From Stenotrophomonas maltophilia (GTDB taxonomy: Bacteria > Pseudomonadota > Gammaproteobacteria > Xanthomonadales > Xanthomonadaceae): a DNA stretch of 6,689 nt. Under the pieces are notes generated by a model that was given only the letters and a program-made list of their open reading frames with translations, did no database searches and had not been told where the DNA came from. Shown one piece after another: positions 6,663 through 6,689 of this stretch. Each line of letters starts with the position of its first letter. Position 1 is the first letter of the stretch. The stretch lies in the NCBI GenBank assembly GCA_002386405.1, contig DGIP01000195.1, positions 1-6,689 of the forward strand. Reading direction: 5' to 3'. A program made the position numbers and the translations under genes.

Positions 6663-6689
6663 GTAGCGCACGACCGTTGGTCGTGCGAC
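6663..6689 (+). repeat. REP palindrome of the GTAG (SMAG-like) type
   Basis: GTAG at 6663-6666 is followed directly by CGCACGACC (6667-6675), the loop GTT and GGTCGTGCG (6679-6687), a perfect 9-bp stem. A GTAG head plus short palindrome is the signature of the SMAG repeats known from Stenotrophomonas maltophilia, which RAYT transposases are thought to mobilise. With the previous element it forms an inverted pair sharing the core CGACCGTTGGTCG. It may continue past the window edge. Such pairs after operons can stabilise or end mRNA. Confidence 0.8.

Overview
The window is GC-rich gamma-proteobacterial DNA that looks like a Stenotrophomonas (Xanthomonadaceae, probably the S. maltophilia complex). 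Three signals point there. The first is a partial C-terminal XVIPCD domain, which marks Xanthomonadales type IV secretion effectors. The second is the gene order trpE – small exported protein – trpG – trpD – trpC – HAD phosphatase. The third is a pair of GTAG-type (SMAG-like) repetitive extragenic palindromes at the right end. All genes are on the + strand. Taxonomy is inferred from these features and was not tested by a search.

Layout: (1) 1-918, the 3' part of a large effector-like gene, open at the left edge, followed by a 16-bp stem-loop. (2) 919-1130, a non-coding gap holding a candidate promoter and what looks like a trp leader: a frame with the peptide WWRWW directly upstream of trpE, and a pyrimidine tract complementary to the trpE Shine-Dalgarno. 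(3) 1131-6623, a compact cluster: trpE (TTG start), a SIMPL/DUF541-type exported protein, trpG, trpD, trpC and a PgpC-like HAD hydrolase. The spacings after trpE are 64 bp, 2 bp, a 4-bp overlap, 5 bp and a 4-bp overlap. (4) 6624-6689, an inverted pair of REP palindromes.

TrpE with TrpG makes anthranilate from chorismate. TrpD adds phosphoribosyl, and TrpC closes the indole ring to indole-3-glycerol phosphate. TrpF and TrpBA are absent from the window and are presumably encoded elsewhere, as is usual in this group. The two passengers, the SIMPL protein and the HAD phosphatase, have no known role in tryptophan synthesis but are tightly embedded in the unit.

The most interesting signal is the trpE leader. 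Four Trp codons in five sit inside an RNA segment that can fold to hide the trpE ribosome binding site. No U-tract terminator is visible, and the Trp-rich frame does not stop before trpE but overlaps its first 38 bases. This suggests a tryptophan-sensing ribosome-stalling switch acting on translation (or through Rho), rather than the classical terminator/antiterminator. It is a hypothesis read from sequence only, and I do not know whether it has been described.
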